DNA from: an uncultured Clostridium sp.
Lineage (GTDB): Bacteria; Bacillota; Clostridia; Clostridiales; Clostridiaceae
Direction of reading: 5' to 3'
Length of the DNA: 64,000 nucleotides
Assembly: GCA_900548455.1 (NCBI GenBank)
Contig: URKQ01000006.1
Span: 104,919 to 168,918, forward strand
Made by a program: the position numbers and the translations under genes. Below, in pieces: positions 33,794-43,398 of the stretch. Under the pieces are notes generated by a model. That model saw nothing but the letters and a program-made list of their open reading frames with translations, had not been told where the DNA came from and did not search any database. Numbering within the stretch: the first letter of the stretch is position 1; each line of letters starts with the position of its first letter.

Positions 33794-34492
33794 CTACATT
33801 TTCCCCTTTACTTCCTTAGTCCATATATACCCTAAGCCTCTTTTGTTAATAATATACTCAGGCTTGGAAGGATTATTTTCTACCTTTTCTCTTAATCGTT
33901 TTATATAAACAGATAGAGTATTATCTTCTACAAAAACTCCTTCATCATCGAAGATTTCATTTAAAATAAAGTCTTTACTTAGAAGTTCATTAGGATGTTT
34001 TAAAAAAGTTAAAAGCAATTTATATTCCTTAGCTGTTAGTAAAATCTTATAATCATCTTTTTTTACTTCCGCTAAAGAGGTATTAACTTCAATTTTTTCT
34101 GAGATAATTATTCCTCCGCTAATATCTAATTTTGTATTTCTTCTCAAAACTACACGAATTCGAGATAAAAGTTCTCTTACTCTAAATGGTTTTGTTATAT
34201 AATCGTCTCCTCCTAAATCTAATCCTAAAACAACATTAACCTCTTCGTCTAATGCAGTTAAAAAAATAATTGGAATGTCTTTACTTGTTTTAATATACTT
34301 ACATAAATCATAGCCGCTACCATCTGGCAAGTTGATATCAAGAAGAATTAAATCATAGTAATTACTATCAATAACAGCTTTCCCATCCTTTATGGTAGAA
34401 ACTCTATGCGTGTCATACCCTTCTTCTTTTAAAGTATACTCAACACCCAATGCTAATGCTTCATCATCTTCTACTAATAATATTTTATTCAT
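33794..34492 (-). CDS. OmpR-family response regulator
   Basis: A 232-residue regulator with receiver domain (acidic D9-D10, phosphoacceptor Asp52 in L-L-D-I-N-L-P-D-G, Thr79-type and Lys in I-T-K-P-F) and a C-terminal winged helix ending K-R-G-L-G-Y-I-W. It is the first gene of a kinase-regulator pair transcribed away from the divergent marR-MATE unit. AAGGAG precedes the ATG. Targets cannot be read from this window. Confidence 0.93.
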   Translation of the reverse strand: MNKILLVEDDEALALGVEYTLKEEGYDTHRVSTIKDGKAVIDSNYYDLILLDINLPDGSGYDLCKYIKTSKDIPIIFLTALDEEVNVVLGLDLGGDDYITKPFRVRELLSRIRVVLRRNTKLDISGGIIISEKIEVNTSLAEVKKDDYKILLTAKEYKLLLTFLKHPNELLSKDFILNEIFDDEGVFVEDNTLSVYIKRLREKVENNPSKPEYIINKRGLGYIWTKEVKGKM

Positions 34493-34660
34493 AACTACTC
34501 CTTATAATATACCTACTACAATTTAATCTAGATTTTTATATTTCGCTAGCATAATTAGATTATATACTACATAATCAAATAATTGAATTAACATCCATAC
34601 TATTAATTCCAATTAATTTGTTCACATATTGTTTACAGCATAAATTATACAATAATAATA

Positions 34661-34693
34661 TAATACTATATAGAACTATTTTATATAGTATTA
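34661..34693. promoter_or_regulatory. Palindromic operator upstream of marR-MATE
   Basis: A perfect 12-base inverted repeat, TAATACTATATA (34661-34672) and TATATAGTATTA (34682-34693), lies directly before the ribosome binding site of the marR gene. It is a likely autoregulatory site. Confidence 0.6.
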
Positions 34694-34709
34694 TCGGGAG
34701 GCGTTTAAT

Positions 34710-35162
34710 TTGAATGAAATTGTACCTATTGGTGTTTATATTGCAAAAATTAAATTAATGCAAGAACGAATCTTTACTAGCATTTTAAAAGAATATGGGA
34801 TAAATGACTTTAATAGTCCTCAAAGCCGAATTCTTTTTACTCTATGGACTGAAGATAATATAACAATCAGTGAATTAAGTAAAAGAACAGCTTTAGCTAA
34901 AACAACACTTACCAGTATGCTAGATAGACTAGAATCCCAAGGACTCATTAATAGACTATACAGTCCCGATGACCGACGTTCTGTTAAAATAACCGTAAGT
35001 GATAAAACCAAATCCCTTGAACACCACTATGAAAAAGCTCGTTTAGCTATGAAAGATATCAATTTTAAGGGTTTTTCCCCTGAAGAAATTGACGACTTAA
35101 TACAAAAATTAATTAGAGTTTTAAATAATCTTCATGAATATAGTGAAAATCACATTAAATAA
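34710..35162 (+). CDS. MarR-family regulator of adjacent MATE pump
   Basis: The 150-residue repressor begins at TTG 34710 after GGGAGGCG. The winged helix shows I-S-E-L-S-K-R-T-A-L-A-K-T-T-L-T (about 53-68) and the wing Y-S-P-D-D-R-R-S-V-K. It lies 12 bases before a MATE transporter gene, the common arrangement for drug-responsive efflux operons. A palindrome overlaps the leader. Confidence 0.9.
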   Translation: MNEIVPIGVYIAKIKLMQERIFTSILKEYGINDFNSPQSRILFTLWTEDNITISELSKRTALAKTTLTSMLDRLESQGLINRLYSPDDRRSVKITVSDKTKSLEHHYEKARLAMKDINFKGFSPEEIDDLIQKLIRVLNNLHEYSENHIK

Positions 35163-35174
35163 GGAGGCGTTACT

Positions 35175-36557
35175 TTGGAAAATTCACAAGACAAAAAATT
35201 AGGCACAGAGAGCATTGGAAAACTTATTTTTTCACTTGCTTTACCTGCAATCCTAGCACAATTAATTAATGTACTTTATAATATCGTCGACCGTATATAT
35301 ATAGGTCATATCCCTGAAATTGGGGATCTAGCACTTACTGGTGTTGGCGTAACCTTTCCAATAATTATGTTAATATCAGCCTTTAGTGCTTTAGCTGGTA
35401 TGGGTGGTGCACCTCTTGCATCCATAAAATTAGGTGCTGGAGATAAAGATGAAGCGGAAAAAATTCTAGGTAATTCAACAACACTATTACTTATTTTTTC
35501 AGTAATTTTAACCATTGTTTTTATGATTTTTAAAGAACCTTTGCTATATATGTTTGGAGCAAGTGATAATACTATAGTCTATGGTCTAGATTACATAACA
35601 ATTTATTTATTTGGTACCATATTTGTTCAATTCGCTCTTGGATTAAATATGTATATAAGTGCTCAAGGTTTTGCAAAAACAGCAATGCTTTCAGTTTTAA
35701 TTGGAGCTATTACTAATATAGTTTTAGACCCAATCTTTATATTTGGTTTTAACATGGGTGTTAATGGGGCTGCACTTGCGACTATTATATCTCAATGTTT
35801 AAGTGCTATTTGGGTACTTTATTTTCTCATAAGCACTAAAAGTAAAAGTATAATTAAGATAAAAAGAAAACATCTTCACATTAACAAAAAAATAGCTTTA
35901 AGTATAATTGCTTTAGGTGTATCTCCCTTTATTATGCAAGCAACAGAAAGTTTAATAAATATAGTTTTAAATTCTGGTCTTCAAAGATATGGTAATGACC
36001 TTTACGTTGGTTCCATGACCATAATGATGAGCGTAATGCAGCTACTAGTAGTTCCTATACAAGGCCTTACTCAAGGTGTCCAACCAATTATTAGTTATAA
36101 TTACGGAGCTAAAAACTTTGATAGAGTGAAGAAAACTTTTAAACTTCTTATAATAATATCCTTTACAGCTACAACTTTAGGCTGTCTTACAATTATAATA
36201 TTCCCTGAAATATTTGTTGGAATGTTTACTCAAAAAGAAGAACTTGCAGTATTAACTTCTCAAATGATAAAAATATATATGGCTGGAATGTGGGCTTTTG
36301 GACTTCAAATGGCTTGTCAATCAACCTTTATGGGCCTTGGTCAAGCAAAAATATCACTATTCTTGGCTTTATTGCGTAAAGTAGTATTATTAATTCCTCT
36401 TGCCCTACTTCTACCAATTAAGTTTGGTGTAAATGGAATATACTATTCTGAACCTATAGCAGATATAGTAGCTTCCTTTACAACATTAACAGTATTCTTA
36501 TTATCCTATAAAAAGATTCTATCTGAGTCTTCTATAAATAATTCAAATATAGCATAA
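35175..36557 (+). CDS. MATE family multidrug efflux transporter
   Basis: A 460-residue transporter with twelve hydrophobic helices in two six-helix bundles. It starts at TTG 35175 after GGAGGCG. Segments such as A-L-P-A-I-L-A-Q-L-I-N-V-L-Y-N-I-V-D-R and Q-G-L-T-Q-G-V-Q-P-I-I-S-Y-N-Y-G-A-K are typical of the MepA/NorM-like clade that exports cationic drugs using Na+ or H+. It is co-transcribed with the upstream marR gene. The physiological substrate is unknown. Confidence 0.92.
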   Translation: MENSQDKKLGTESIGKLIFSLALPAILAQLINVLYNIVDRIYIGHIPEIGDLALTGVGVTFPIIMLISAFSALAGMGGAPLASIKLGAGDKDEAEKILGNSTTLLLIFSVILTIVFMIFKEPLLYMFGASDNTIVYGLDYITIYLFGTIFVQFALGLNMYISAQGFAKTAMLSVLIGAITNIVLDPIFIFGFNMGVNGAALATIISQCLSAIWVLYFLISTKSKSIIKIKRKHLHINKKIALSIIALGVSPFIMQATESLINIVLNSGLQRYGNDLYVGSMTIMMSVMQLLVVPIQGLTQGVQPIISYNYGAKNFDRVKKTFKLLIIISFTATTLGCLTIIIFPEIFVGMFTQKEELAVLTSQMIKIYMAGMWAFGLQMACQSTFMGLGQAKISLFLALLRKVVLLIPLALLLPIKFGVNGIYYSEPIADIVASFTTLTVFLLSYKKILSESSINNSNIA

Positions 36558-36579
36558 AAATATTTTACTGTATTTCAAA

Positions 36580-36625
36580 GAGGAACTGTTGCACTAAATA
36601 AGTTAGTACAACAGCTTCTCTTTTC
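36580..36625. terminator. Terminator between MATE and ABC permease genes
   Basis: An imperfect 18-bp stem (36580-36598 with 36603-36621) is followed by T on the plus strand. It lies between convergent genes. Confidence 0.65.
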
Positions 36626-39172
36626 TTATTCCCCTCTTATCCCTTCAATAATACTTTCATGTTTTAACCTATTGAGAGGAATTAAAGCCGAAATATACCC
36701 TAATATTATTACACTAACCAATGCAATTGCTATACTTTTCCATGGCACAATATATGCAAATGATTTTATATTATTCATAGGATCATAAATAGCATAAGAC
36801 AATAGTGTCCCTAGAATTGAGCCGATAATCCATCCATAGATGCCAAATAATATTCCTTCAAAGGATATCATTTTTCTAACCTGTCTTGAACTCATACCTA
36901 TAGCCCTTAGTGCAGATATCTCCGCCTTTCTTAGTAATATAGTAGTAGTAACTGTATTTATTATATTAACTGCACCTATCAAAGTAACTACTACTGTAAA
37001 TCCCATTAATAATATCATAATTTGCATATTAAATGCTTTTTCCTCTTCGTTTGATTTTATTACATTGTAATACTCTATCCCAGGAGAGTTTGTTTCTATA
37101 TCCTTTAAAGCCTTATCAACTTCGTCTGCATAGGAATCCTCTTTAAGTCTTATATCTAAAGACCTTATCCCCTCATACTTTAATTTTTCATCAGATTCTT
37201 TTATAAAATTATTCAATTGATTTTCACTAATTATAATATTTAATGCATCCCAGTTTTCATTATCATTAAAGGGTGATTCATCTACAATTGCACCTACTTT
37301 AACCCTTTTCAGTTCATCACTTTCATACTTCTTTTCAGTAATATTGGCTGATTTTTCTTCTCCATAAGTTAAATCAATAAGTAGTTCATCCCCAACCTCC
37401 AAATTTACCATAGGAGATACTAGTGTCCTATCTCCCATAAATTTAGAGTTTCTTACAACTATTACTTCATCATCTTTAATTGTAGATAAAGACCCTTCTT
37501 TGATATATTTGTCTGTTAATTTAAGTTTTTCATCTCCGTAAGTTGATATAGCTACTTTTACAGCCTTCCGAGATTCATTATCTACTTGAACCTGCTCTAT
37601 CTTTCTTATATCTTCATTATTTTCGTAGTATTCTTTAACTAAAGTAGGAATGGATTCATCCTTAACAATAGCACGTACAGTTTTTATTGATTGAAAGTTT
37701 CTAAACACATTATCCAAATGTGGTATTTTTTCAACTTCATCAATAACTTCTTGAGATATAGTCTTCACATTTTCATCTAGATGACTTATCATCAATTGAA
37801 AATCCACATCACTTTTTTCGTTAATACTTCCTGCAAAATTAGTAGAAAACCGAGAAAAAGACATGAATGTTATAAATAAAGTAACACTTAGGGCCATTGA
37901 AAATACTGTTATATAAAATCTTTTTTTATTTCTCTTTACATTTTTCACAGCCATCAACTTATCAATCTTTAATATTGGCGCTAAAATTCGTCCACTTCTA
38001 TTTCTCTTTTCCTTTTTAATAACAGCTTGATTACTTATGGCCACTAGAGGAGAAATTTTTCCTGCAGCTCTAGCTGGTAAATAGGCTGATATATATATAG
38101 TAATAACACCTATTATCACACTAATTAATATAACTACTGGTGAAATTATTACTTGTAAATTTCCAAATTCCACTGTGGGAGCCATCTTCGAAAAAGCAAA
38201 AGCTATACAATATACCGATAAAATTCCGAAAAACACCCCTATAGGTACACCTATTAAAATCATTATATTTGCTTCTCTTAATACAAGATTTATCACCTGT
38301 CTTTTTGTTGTTCCTATAGCTCTTAACAACCCAAATTGCTTTATCCTTTCAGCAATACTAATATGGAACGCATTATAAATAACCACAATTGTAGCAATAA
38401 CTACAATGGAAATAACAATAAAAACAACCTTAAATAAAGATTCATTTATAACCGAATTAGAAGATTCACCTGTATAATGAAGTAAGTCATCATTTACCTC
38501 TAAAGTTTGGTCATTCTCAATTATTAATCTAAGCTCAGAGATTACCTCAGACTTTTTAGCCTTATCCTTTATCTTTACATAAGCTACTTTACTTAATCCT
38601 TCTGTTACATTGTTATTTTCTATAAAATAGCATTGCCCAACACCCTCAACTTGAGATTTATACTGTCCTTCAGTTATACCTACAAGTTTATAAGTTTTAA
38701 TATTGCCTTCCTTATTAGGTAATTCTATATAATCACCTACAGACACCTTTCCATTTACATACTTTAACACCCACCTTTCAAGAACAACTTCATCATCATT
38801 TTCAGGCAGGTTGCCTTCAATTAATAATATATTTTTAAGTTCAAAGGCTTCCTTACTTAAATAATTAAAATATAATTCTTTACCACTGTCCAATTGAACT
38901 GGTTCATCAGAATAAAAAACACCTGTGCTTTCAACTTTGGGATTGGACTTCACTTTTTCAAGAGTGTCTTTAGATATGTTCTTTATAACTACATGATAAT
39001 TACCTGTCTTTTTTATAGAATTTTGAATATAGGAGTTCTGCACGGTAAGAATGAAAGTTCCAATAGATGTAATAAGTGCTACTGATAATATAATTCCTAT
39101 AACCGTTAATATAGTTTTCTTTCTGCTGCTTTTTAAATACTTATTTCCTAACTCTATATAACTATTCATCAA
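36626..39172 (-). CDS. FtsX/MacB-type ABC transporter permease
   Basis: The 848-residue permease has two FtsX repeats: a helix at about 18-40, a large external domain, then three helices (about 245-370), and a second similar set from about residue 420 to the C-terminus with helices near 700-830. A-I-G-T-T-K-R-Q-V and A-I-G-M-S-S-R-Q-V are the paired cytoplasmic loops of the two halves. It is encoded 11 bases after its ATPase. Such transporters export peptides or lipoproteins, or resist antimicrobial peptides. The nearby two-component system may control it. Confidence 0.9.
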   Translation of the reverse strand: MMNSYIELGNKYLKSSRKKTILTVIGIILSVALITSIGTFILTVQNSYIQNSIKKTGNYHVVIKNISKDTLEKVKSNPKVESTGVFYSDEPVQLDSGKELYFNYLSKEAFELKNILLIEGNLPENDDEVVLERWVLKYVNGKVSVGDYIELPNKEGNIKTYKLVGITEGQYKSQVEGVGQCYFIENNNVTEGLSKVAYVKIKDKAKKSEVISELRLIIENDQTLEVNDDLLHYTGESSNSVINESLFKVVFIVISIVVIATIVVIYNAFHISIAERIKQFGLLRAIGTTKRQVINLVLREANIMILIGVPIGVFFGILSVYCIAFAFSKMAPTVEFGNLQVIISPVVILISVIIGVITIYISAYLPARAAGKISPLVAISNQAVIKKEKRNRSGRILAPILKIDKLMAVKNVKRNKKRFYITVFSMALSVTLFITFMSFSRFSTNFAGSINEKSDVDFQLMISHLDENVKTISQEVIDEVEKIPHLDNVFRNFQSIKTVRAIVKDESIPTLVKEYYENNEDIRKIEQVQVDNESRKAVKVAISTYGDEKLKLTDKYIKEGSLSTIKDDEVIVVRNSKFMGDRTLVSPMVNLEVGDELLIDLTYGEEKSANITEKKYESDELKRVKVGAIVDESPFNDNENWDALNIIISENQLNNFIKESDEKLKYEGIRSLDIRLKEDSYADEVDKALKDIETNSPGIEYYNVIKSNEEEKAFNMQIMILLMGFTVVVTLIGAVNIINTVTTTILLRKAEISALRAIGMSSRQVRKMISFEGILFGIYGWIIGSILGTLLSYAIYDPMNNIKSFAYIVPWKSIAIALVSVIILGYISALIPLNRLKHESIIEGIRGE

Positions 39173-39183
39173 TAAAACACCCC

Positions 39184-39864
39184 CTAAAAAAGTTTTATAT
39201 CACTCTTTATTTTCCCATCATTCAAAGTGATAATTCTATCTGCCTGTTCTGCAATCTTACTATCATGAGTTATTAATATTAATGTTTGATTATATCTTTT
39301 AGCTGTAGCCTTCAATAATTCAATAACTTCTTGTGAATTTTTACTATCTAGATTTCCAGTAGGTTCGTCAGCCAATATAATTGCTGGCTTATTTATAAGA
39401 GCTCTTGCAATAGAAACTCGTTGTTGTTGTCCACCAGACAATTCAGATGGAATATGCTTTTTTCTATCTTCTAAGCCTGTCATTTTAATAAGTTCATTTA
39501 AATATGCTTTATCCACTTTTTCATTATCTAATAATGCTGGTAATGAGATATTCTCTTCTACACTCAATATTGGTATTAGATTAAAAAATTGAAATATAAA
39601 TCCTATATTTCTCCTTCTAAAGATACTAAGTGAATTTTCACTTTGACTATACAAATCCTTTTCTCTGAGGATAACTTTTCCTGATGTAGGTTTGTCTAGC
39701 CCTCCAATAAGATGCAACAAAGTAGATTTACCTGAACCTGAAGCTCCCACTATTGCTATAAACTCCCCTTTATTTACAGATAAACTTACTCCATCAAGGG
39801 CTTTAACCTCATTTTCCCCTTTTCCATAATATTTCTTTAAATTTTCAACCTTTAATACTTCCAT
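39184..39864 (-). CDS. ABC transporter ATP-binding protein, MacB/LolD type
   Basis: The 226-residue ATPase starts at ATG 39864, five bases after GGAGG; a GTG 12 bases upstream lies inside that site. Walker A G-A-S-G-S-G-K-S-T, signature L-S-G-G-Q-Q-Q-R-V-S-I-A-R-A, and Walker B I-I-L-A-D-E-P-T-G-N-L-D are intact. It energises the 848-residue permease encoded next. Confidence 0.94.
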   Translation of the reverse strand: MEVLKVENLKKYYGKGENEVKALDGVSLSVNKGEFIAIVGASGSGKSTLLHLIGGLDKPTSGKVILREKDLYSQSENSLSIFRRRNIGFIFQFFNLIPILSVEENISLPALLDNEKVDKAYLNELIKMTGLEDRKKHIPSELSGGQQQRVSIARALINKPAIILADEPTGNLDSKNSQEVIELLKATAKRYNQTLILITHDSKIAEQADRIITLNDGKIKSDIKLF

Positions 39865-40032
39865 AATTTCCTCCACAATACATTCTACTTATTGGTAAAG
39901 TTTACTTAATTACTATAATTACAATTATATCTGTGTACTCCCCCATATTCTATGTTACTTTACTTACAAAGAATAAAGCTATCTTACAATTTAGTCATAT
40001 AAGTAGACTGTGTTAATACCAACAACCTAAAT

Positions 40033-40068
40033 AAAGCCACTGAAAAACTATAGTTTTTCAGTGGCTTT
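40033..40068 (-). terminator. Terminator of the padR operon
   Basis: A perfect 18-bp palindrome without loop (40033-40050 with 40051-40068) lies directly past the DUF4097 gene. Confidence 0.8.
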
Positions 40069-40073
40069 ACTAC

Positions 40074-41156
40074 CTATCTTACTCTATTCTCTAATTCTCT
40101 TAAACTAATATTATTAATATTTAAATAATCATAATCTGAAATGGTGAGTTTATATTCTTTATTACTATTATCACCAATTATGCCTTCATAATTTGATCCT
40201 AAATCTCTTCTGTCAAGAAGCCTACCATTTGGATCCTCATCATCATAATAAGCACTTCCGTTTCTTAATCCCATAAGTTTTAGATTTAAAGAATAGTCAT
40301 TGAAATTACTATTATATTCGATATTATTACCTGCTAAATCTACATCTGTGCCTAAAGGAATGAATGAAGTAATATCAATATAATTAGCTGAAATACTTAC
40401 TACCGATGGTAATTTTTCTATTTTCTCATAGTCTTCAGTATATCCATTAGAATCTATATCTATGTCCTGTCCCTTAATACTTACCTTTTCTGCATTAATA
40501 AATTCCCTTACATCCATATTCACATGTGAATTGGATCTTATATTTATATCCTTAAGAGTATTATAATGAGGCAAATTTACATACCCATATTTAGTTACAT
40601 AATCTAAACTATCTTTTAAAACAACAGTATCCTTTATCTTTAAATTAGTATTATACTCTCCCTTAAATGTAATATTTACACCTGCGGGCACTTCTATAAC
40701 AATTTGACTACTATCATGATGAGAATCTGCTAAAGAATAGATCAATGTTTCATAGCCCTTCTCAAAAAATTTCTTAATACTTGTTTCGTTTAAAAAGTCC
40801 ATTTTTTGTCTATACCCATCCACAACTAATGTTTTAGTATCTGCATTATATGTGGTTTTAACTTGTATATCCTCTAAATATTCATAAACCTTAATTCTTG
40901 TATAACTATCATCTGACTTTTTTATTTCAACATCTAGATTTCCATTTTCAATAGCAGATATATCTAGATTTTCTACAACTTCCTCTGAAGCATATTTTTC
41001 TTTTTCAATGGGCTCTGCATTTACAACTTCTCTTTGAATTCTATATATTTCACTAGTTATTTTAGGTATCATCCTAATACCTGTAATAATACTACCTGCC
41101 AAACCAACAGTTAAAAAAACACAGGCTACAACTAATGCTTTTTTATATTTATTCAT
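40074..41156 (-). CDS. DUF4097 adhesin-like membrane-anchored protein
   Basis: The 360-residue protein starts at ATG 41156 (MNKYKK) after GGAGGTG. One N-terminal transmembrane helix (about 5-28) is followed by a long beta-rich DUF4097 domain made of repeated short strands (e.g. V-D-L-A-G-N-N-I-E-Y-N), which fold as a beta-helix-like stack in this family. It is the last gene of padR-DUF1700-DUF4097 and overlaps the preceding gene by 8 bases. Related operons are tied to envelope-stress sensing in Firmicutes; function is not settled. Confidence 0.75.
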   Translation of the reverse strand: MNKYKKALVVACVFLTVGLAGSIITGIRMIPKITSEIYRIQREVVNAEPIEKEKYASEEVVENLDISAIENGNLDVEIKKSDDSYTRIKVYEYLEDIQVKTTYNADTKTLVVDGYRQKMDFLNETSIKKFFEKGYETLIYSLADSHHDSSQIVIEVPAGVNITFKGEYNTNLKIKDTVVLKDSLDYVTKYGYVNLPHYNTLKDINIRSNSHVNMDVREFINAEKVSIKGQDIDIDSNGYTEDYEKIEKLPSVVSISANYIDITSFIPLGTDVDLAGNNIEYNSNFNDYSLNLKLMGLRNGSAYYDDEDPNGRLLDRRDLGSNYEGIIGDNSNKEYKLTISDYDYLNINNISLRELENRVR

Positions 41157-42024
41157 TCTTTTCACCTCCATCTTTTTTATCTGTAATACTATAACTTTTA
41201 TCTGGATTGTCTTCTAACTCATCATCCTGATACTCATATTCGATAATACTAGTTTCATCATTAGCTTTTTCAATATCACTTTTATCCATTTCATCGAAAG
41301 TATTTTCAATAGGTGATTGATTCTTATAATCTTCTACTTTTTCTTCATGGTTTTTCTTTACTCTTACGTACATATTCCTTTTTTTAATCCATCCAATATA
41401 CGAAATCATAATATGCTTTAAACCTTTAAATATTAAAGCATAAAGAATCCATGATAAAATAGTAACTCCTGTCCATGTTATACACAAAAACAATCCAAAT
41501 ACGCCTAGAGATAAATTAATTCCCAACAATATAGCGGATACAATCCAACCCATAAAATTAGCTAAAGAAGTTCCAATCAGTGCAAGTCCAGACACTATCA
41601 TTGTTCCTATAACAGCTATTGCTGGTGGAATAAGAATTATTGTAATTAAAATCATTATTATCTTTACCAATGTTCCTGATATATTGCCATTAACTATTGA
41701 AGAAGAATCTAAAAATTCTTTTCCTTTTTCACTAGCTTTTTTTCCAGTTGATTTTATTCCACTCCAAACTCTTTTTGCTTCTGCATTCACTTTCTCCTTA
41801 TGTTGTCCATTGACCTTATCCGGGCCCTTTATTTCTTCTATCAATTCTTTTGCTATACTTTTAGGTGATCCCAAGTTTTTAATAATTTCAGCATCACCTT
41901 TACCTTCTAATTCTCCATTTAAGAAAAACTCTTCGTAGTCTCTCAAAATGTCATTTATCTCCATTTCACTAAAAGTTCCCTTTAAATAATCATGTAATAT
42001 ATCTAAAAAATCTTTTCTATTCAC
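41149..42024 (-). CDS. DUF1700 (HAAS) membrane protein
   Basis: A 291-residue protein. The N-terminal 65 residues are a HAAS/DUF1700 helical domain (M-N-R-K-D-F-L-D-I-L-H-D-Y-L-K ... N-L-G-S-P-K-S-I-A-K-E-L), which in such operons binds the PadR regulator. Hydrophobic helices span about 118-205, and the tail is acidic. It overlaps the padR gene by 8 bases and the DUF4097 gene by 8 bases. It may sequester the regulator at the membrane. Confidence 0.8.
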   Translation of the reverse strand: MNRKDFLDILHDYLKGTFSEMEINDILRDYEEFFLNGELEGKGDAEIIKNLGSPKSIAKELIEEIKGPDKVNGQHKEKVNAEAKRVWSGIKSTGKKASEKGKEFLDSSSIVNGNISGTLVKIIMILITIILIPPAIAVIGTMIVSGLALIGTSLANFMGWIVSAILLGINLSLGVFGLFLCITWTGVTILSWILYALIFKGLKHIMISYIGWIKKRNMYVRVKKNHEEKVEDYKNQSPIENTFDEMDKSDIEKANDETSIIEYEYQDDELEDNPDKSYSITDKKDGGEKNE

Positions 42025-42352
42025 TCTTTCCGCTCTCCCTTCTATAACCTTCTAAAATTAAATTAACATCTCTAACAAAGTAATCCCACTCAGCCACTAA
42101 ATTTTTCAAATTTTCTTTACCGTAACTTGTAATTTTATAATATTTTCTATCAGGCCCACCTTCAGATTTTACTAAATAAGTTTCAAAATTACCTTCAGAA
42201 GTTAATCTTCTCAGTAATGGATATATAGTACTTTCTTTTACTGACATTACTACTGATATTTTTTCCACTATTTCATATCCATACATATCTTTATCATTAA
42301 TAAGAGCTAAAACACAAATTTCAATTACACCTTTTCTAAGTTGAGTGCTCAT
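42017..42352 (-). CDS. PadR-family regulator
   Basis: The 111-residue winged-helix protein has L-I-N-D-K-D-M-Y-G-Y-E-I-V-E-K-I and S-T-I-Y-P-L-L-R-R-L, followed by the wing G-G-P-D-R-K-Y-Y-K-I-T, the standard PadR signature. It is the first gene of a three-gene operon. AAGGAGGG precedes the ATG. Two palindromes flank the promoter 100-170 bases upstream, pointing to autorepression. Confidence 0.93.
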   Translation of the reverse strand: MSTQLRKGVIEICVLALINDKDMYGYEIVEKISVVMSVKESTIYPLLRRLTSEGNFETYLVKSEGGPDRKYYKITSYGKENLKNLVAEWDYFVRDVNLILEGYRRESGKSE

Positions 42353-42457
42353 TTTATCCCTCCTTTTTCTGTAGTGTAAAACATAACAAAATTTTTTATA
42401 GTTTCACATCCATTAAAAATTATTACTATGTAAAACCTAGTAGTATTCTTTTTAATT

Positions 42458-42480
42458 GGTACTGTGCTATGCACAGTACC
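42458..42480. promoter_or_regulatory. PadR operator, downstream site
   Basis: GGTACTGTGC, three bases, GCACAGTACC: a perfect 10-base inverted repeat (42458-42467 and 42471-42480) at the predicted transcription start of the padR operon. Confidence 0.7.
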
Positions 42481-42489
42481 CTTAAAATT

Positions 42490-42523
42490 ATAATATCATA
42501 GTACTGTGCATTACACAATACTA
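42490..42523 (-). promoter_or_regulatory. padR promoter with upstream operator
   Basis: On the minus strand TTGTGT (42513-42518) and TATTAT (42490-42495) are 17 bases apart. The -35 box lies inside a second palindrome of similar sequence (42499-42523; TAGTATTGTGT ... ACAGTACTA with two mismatches). Together with the site at 42458-42480 this brackets the promoter. Confidence 0.65.
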
Positions 42524-42530
42524 AAAACAA

Positions 42531-42563
42531 AAAAATCGCTTGCGATTTCGCTTTGCGATTTTT
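42531..42563 (-). terminator. Terminator after superoxide dismutase
   Basis: A 9-bp stem (42531-42539 with 42555-42563) with an inner GCGATTTCGC-like repeat lies just past the sod gene; T-rich on the minus strand. Confidence 0.65.
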
Positions 42564-42573
42564 AAATTAATAA

Positions 42574-43194
42574 TTAATCTTTTATAATACCTTCATATAT
42601 CTCTTCTATTTTATCCCAATTAAATAAATTCCATATGTTTTTTACATATTCATTTCTAAGATTCTTATACTTCAAATAATAAGCATGTTCCCAAACATCA
42701 ATTGCCAATATAGGTTTTAACCCAATAGAAATTGGTGAATCTTGATTATCAGTTGAAATCACCTGAAGTTGTAACTTATCATTAACTACAAGCCAACTCC
42801 ATCCTGATCCAAATTGACCGATAGCCGCCTTAGATACCGCCTCGCACATATTATTGTAACTTCCAAAAGCTTCCTTTATCCCTTCTAGCAACTTACCCTG
42901 TGGTTCACTTTTTCTACTTGCTCCTAAAATATTAAAGAAAAAATTATGATTATATACCCCTCCTCCATTATTAATAACTTGAGTTCTTACTTCTTTAGGT
43001 ATATTTTCTACATCCTTCAATATATCTTCAATAGACTTATCCTTTGTAAACTCTTCATATCCATTAAGAAATCTATTTAAATTATTCACATAAGTTTGTA
43101 AATGTTTCTCATAGTGAATTTCTACAGTTAAGGTATCCATATACGGCTCTAAACTATCATAACTAAAAGGTAATTTTGTTTTTTCATAAATCAT
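42574..43194 (-). CDS. sodA: Fe/Mn superoxide dismutase
   Basis: A 206-residue SOD. The four metal ligands are His27, His83, Asp166 and His170 by my count, within H-Y-E-K-H, Y-N-H-N-F-F, and D-V-W-E-H-A-Y. The G-S-G-W-S-W-L-V stretch and the helical N-terminal hairpin are typical. It removes superoxide during oxygen exposure of an anaerobe. Iron versus manganese use cannot be assigned with confidence. The gene is monocistronic. Confidence 0.93.
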   Translation of the reverse strand: MIYEKTKLPFSYDSLEPYMDTLTVEIHYEKHLQTYVNNLNRFLNGYEEFTKDKSIEDILKDVENIPKEVRTQVINNGGGVYNHNFFFNILGASRKSEPQGKLLEGIKEAFGSYNNMCEAVSKAAIGQFGSGWSWLVVNDKLQLQVISTDNQDSPISIGLKPILAIDVWEHAYYLKYKNLRNEYVKNIWNLFNWDKIEEIYEGIIKD

Positions 43195-43398
43195 GCATGT
43201 ATTCCGCCCTTCTAAAAATTTATTTTAAAACAATACAATTATAATGAACAATATTATAATTATAAAAATATATTTTTCCTTATAATTGTACCACTATTTA
43301 GAATTTATTTCCATAAAATGTAATAATTTTGTTTTTATTCGAAGTAGAGTTTTAATCAAGCTTATTTACAAATATATATATTGTAAAGGAGTGATATT

